DNA from: Trachythela sp. YZ-2020
Taxonomy: Eukaryota; Cnidaria; Anthozoa; Malacalcyonacea; Clavulariidae
Direction: 5' to 3'
Length of the DNA stretch: 64,000 nt
NCBI GenBank assembly: GCA_016169945.1
Contig: JADLSH010000190.1
Location: 2,480,001-2,544,000 of the forward strand
In this document: positions 63,664-64,000 of the stretch, piece after piece
Numbering within the stretch: the stretch's first letter is position 1
Layout of the letters: each line of letters opens with the position of its first letter
Translations under genes and position numbers: made by a program
The notes under the pieces: model-generated
What the model saw: only the letters and a program-made list of their open reading frames with translations
What the model was told of the DNA's origin: nothing
Database searches by the model: none

Positions 63664-64000
63664 TTTCCTCCTGTAGTAACACTGGATCAATGAGGCATGC
63701 ATGGGTCTTACTGGACCTCTAGGAAGAACAGTTTAGAACTGATAGAGCTATCCAGTATAAATAAAGTTAGTTTGGTTTAGGTTTCCTCCTGTAGTAACAC
63801 TGGATCAATGAGGCATGGATTTTACTGGACCTCTAGGGAGAACAGTTAGAACAAATAGGCATCAGTATAAATGAAGCTAGTTTGGTTTAGGTTTCCTCCT
63901 GTAGTAACACTGGATCAATAAGGGATGGCTCTTACTGGACCTCTAGGGGGAACAGTTTTGAACTAATAGGGCTATCCAGTATACGTAAAGTTAGTTTGGT
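63664..64000 (-). repeat. Repeat family C, three tandem units at the window edge
   Basis: Each unit of about 110-120 bases contains TTTCCTCCTGTAGTAACACT, GGATCAAT(G/A)AGG, CTTACTGGACCTCTAGG and (when complete) GATAGAGCTATCCAGTAT. The array runs off the right edge. Scattered single units at 39467, 40060, 47033, 47130 and around the TRAF intron MITE show it is dispersed too. It is unlike a SINE in having no tRNA boxes. Confidence 0.8.

Overview
This is a window of an AT-rich animal genome. It has genes with many short exons and GT-AG introns, animal-specific protein families, several tRNA-derived SINE families, non-LTR (CR1/L2-like) LINE tails and a very dense load of small inverted-repeat DNA transposons. 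The gene content (TRAF, GXYLT, SFSWAP) and the repeat types suggest a marine invertebrate, most likely a cnidarian. I infer this from overall character and have not searched for it.

Layout. From 1 to 18.5 kb there is no protein gene I can support; the stretch is old repeats, local duplications, MITEs, SINE fragments and a LINE tail. At 18540-18691 (minus) sits the first half of a RING finger, apparently exon 1 of a second TRAF-like gene whose remainder I could not find. A complete eight-exon TRAF gene runs on the minus strand from 29421 to 21905 (about 511 aa: acidic N-terminus, RING, TRAF zinc fingers, coiled coil, MATH). A glucoside xylosyltransferase gene (GXYLT, GT8 family, type II membrane protein, about 388 aa, four exons) runs on the plus strand from 32653 to 40836. 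SFSWAP, the suppressor-of-white-apricot splicing regulator, runs on the minus strand from 63366 to about 43156 in eleven exons (about 724 aa, both SURP modules present, no RS-rich tail visible). GXYLT and SFSWAP converge. TRAF and GXYLT diverge.

The most notable content is mobile DNA inside the introns. SFSWAP intron 4 holds a structurally intact 3.68-kb transposon (55385-59065) with TA target duplication, matching terminal inverted repeats and two convergent intact ORFs: a Tc1/mariner-IS630-type DDE transposase with D-D-x38-E spacing, and a 535-aa cysteine/histidine-motif protein I do not recognise. It landed inside an older MITE, and a solo copy of that MITE 0.6 kb away shows the insertion point. 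SFSWAP intron 9 carries a hammerhead-ribozyme-like motif. GXYLT intron 1 contains a nearly 2-kb palindrome followed by two more inverted-repeat elements. Several hAT- and Harbinger-like non-autonomous elements still have exact target-site duplications. SFSWAP intron 8 contains an approximately 810-bp decamer minisatellite.

The three recognised genes act in different processes (innate/TNF-type signalling, Notch EGF O-glycan extension, and splicing control). Nothing in the sequence suggests they form a functional cluster.
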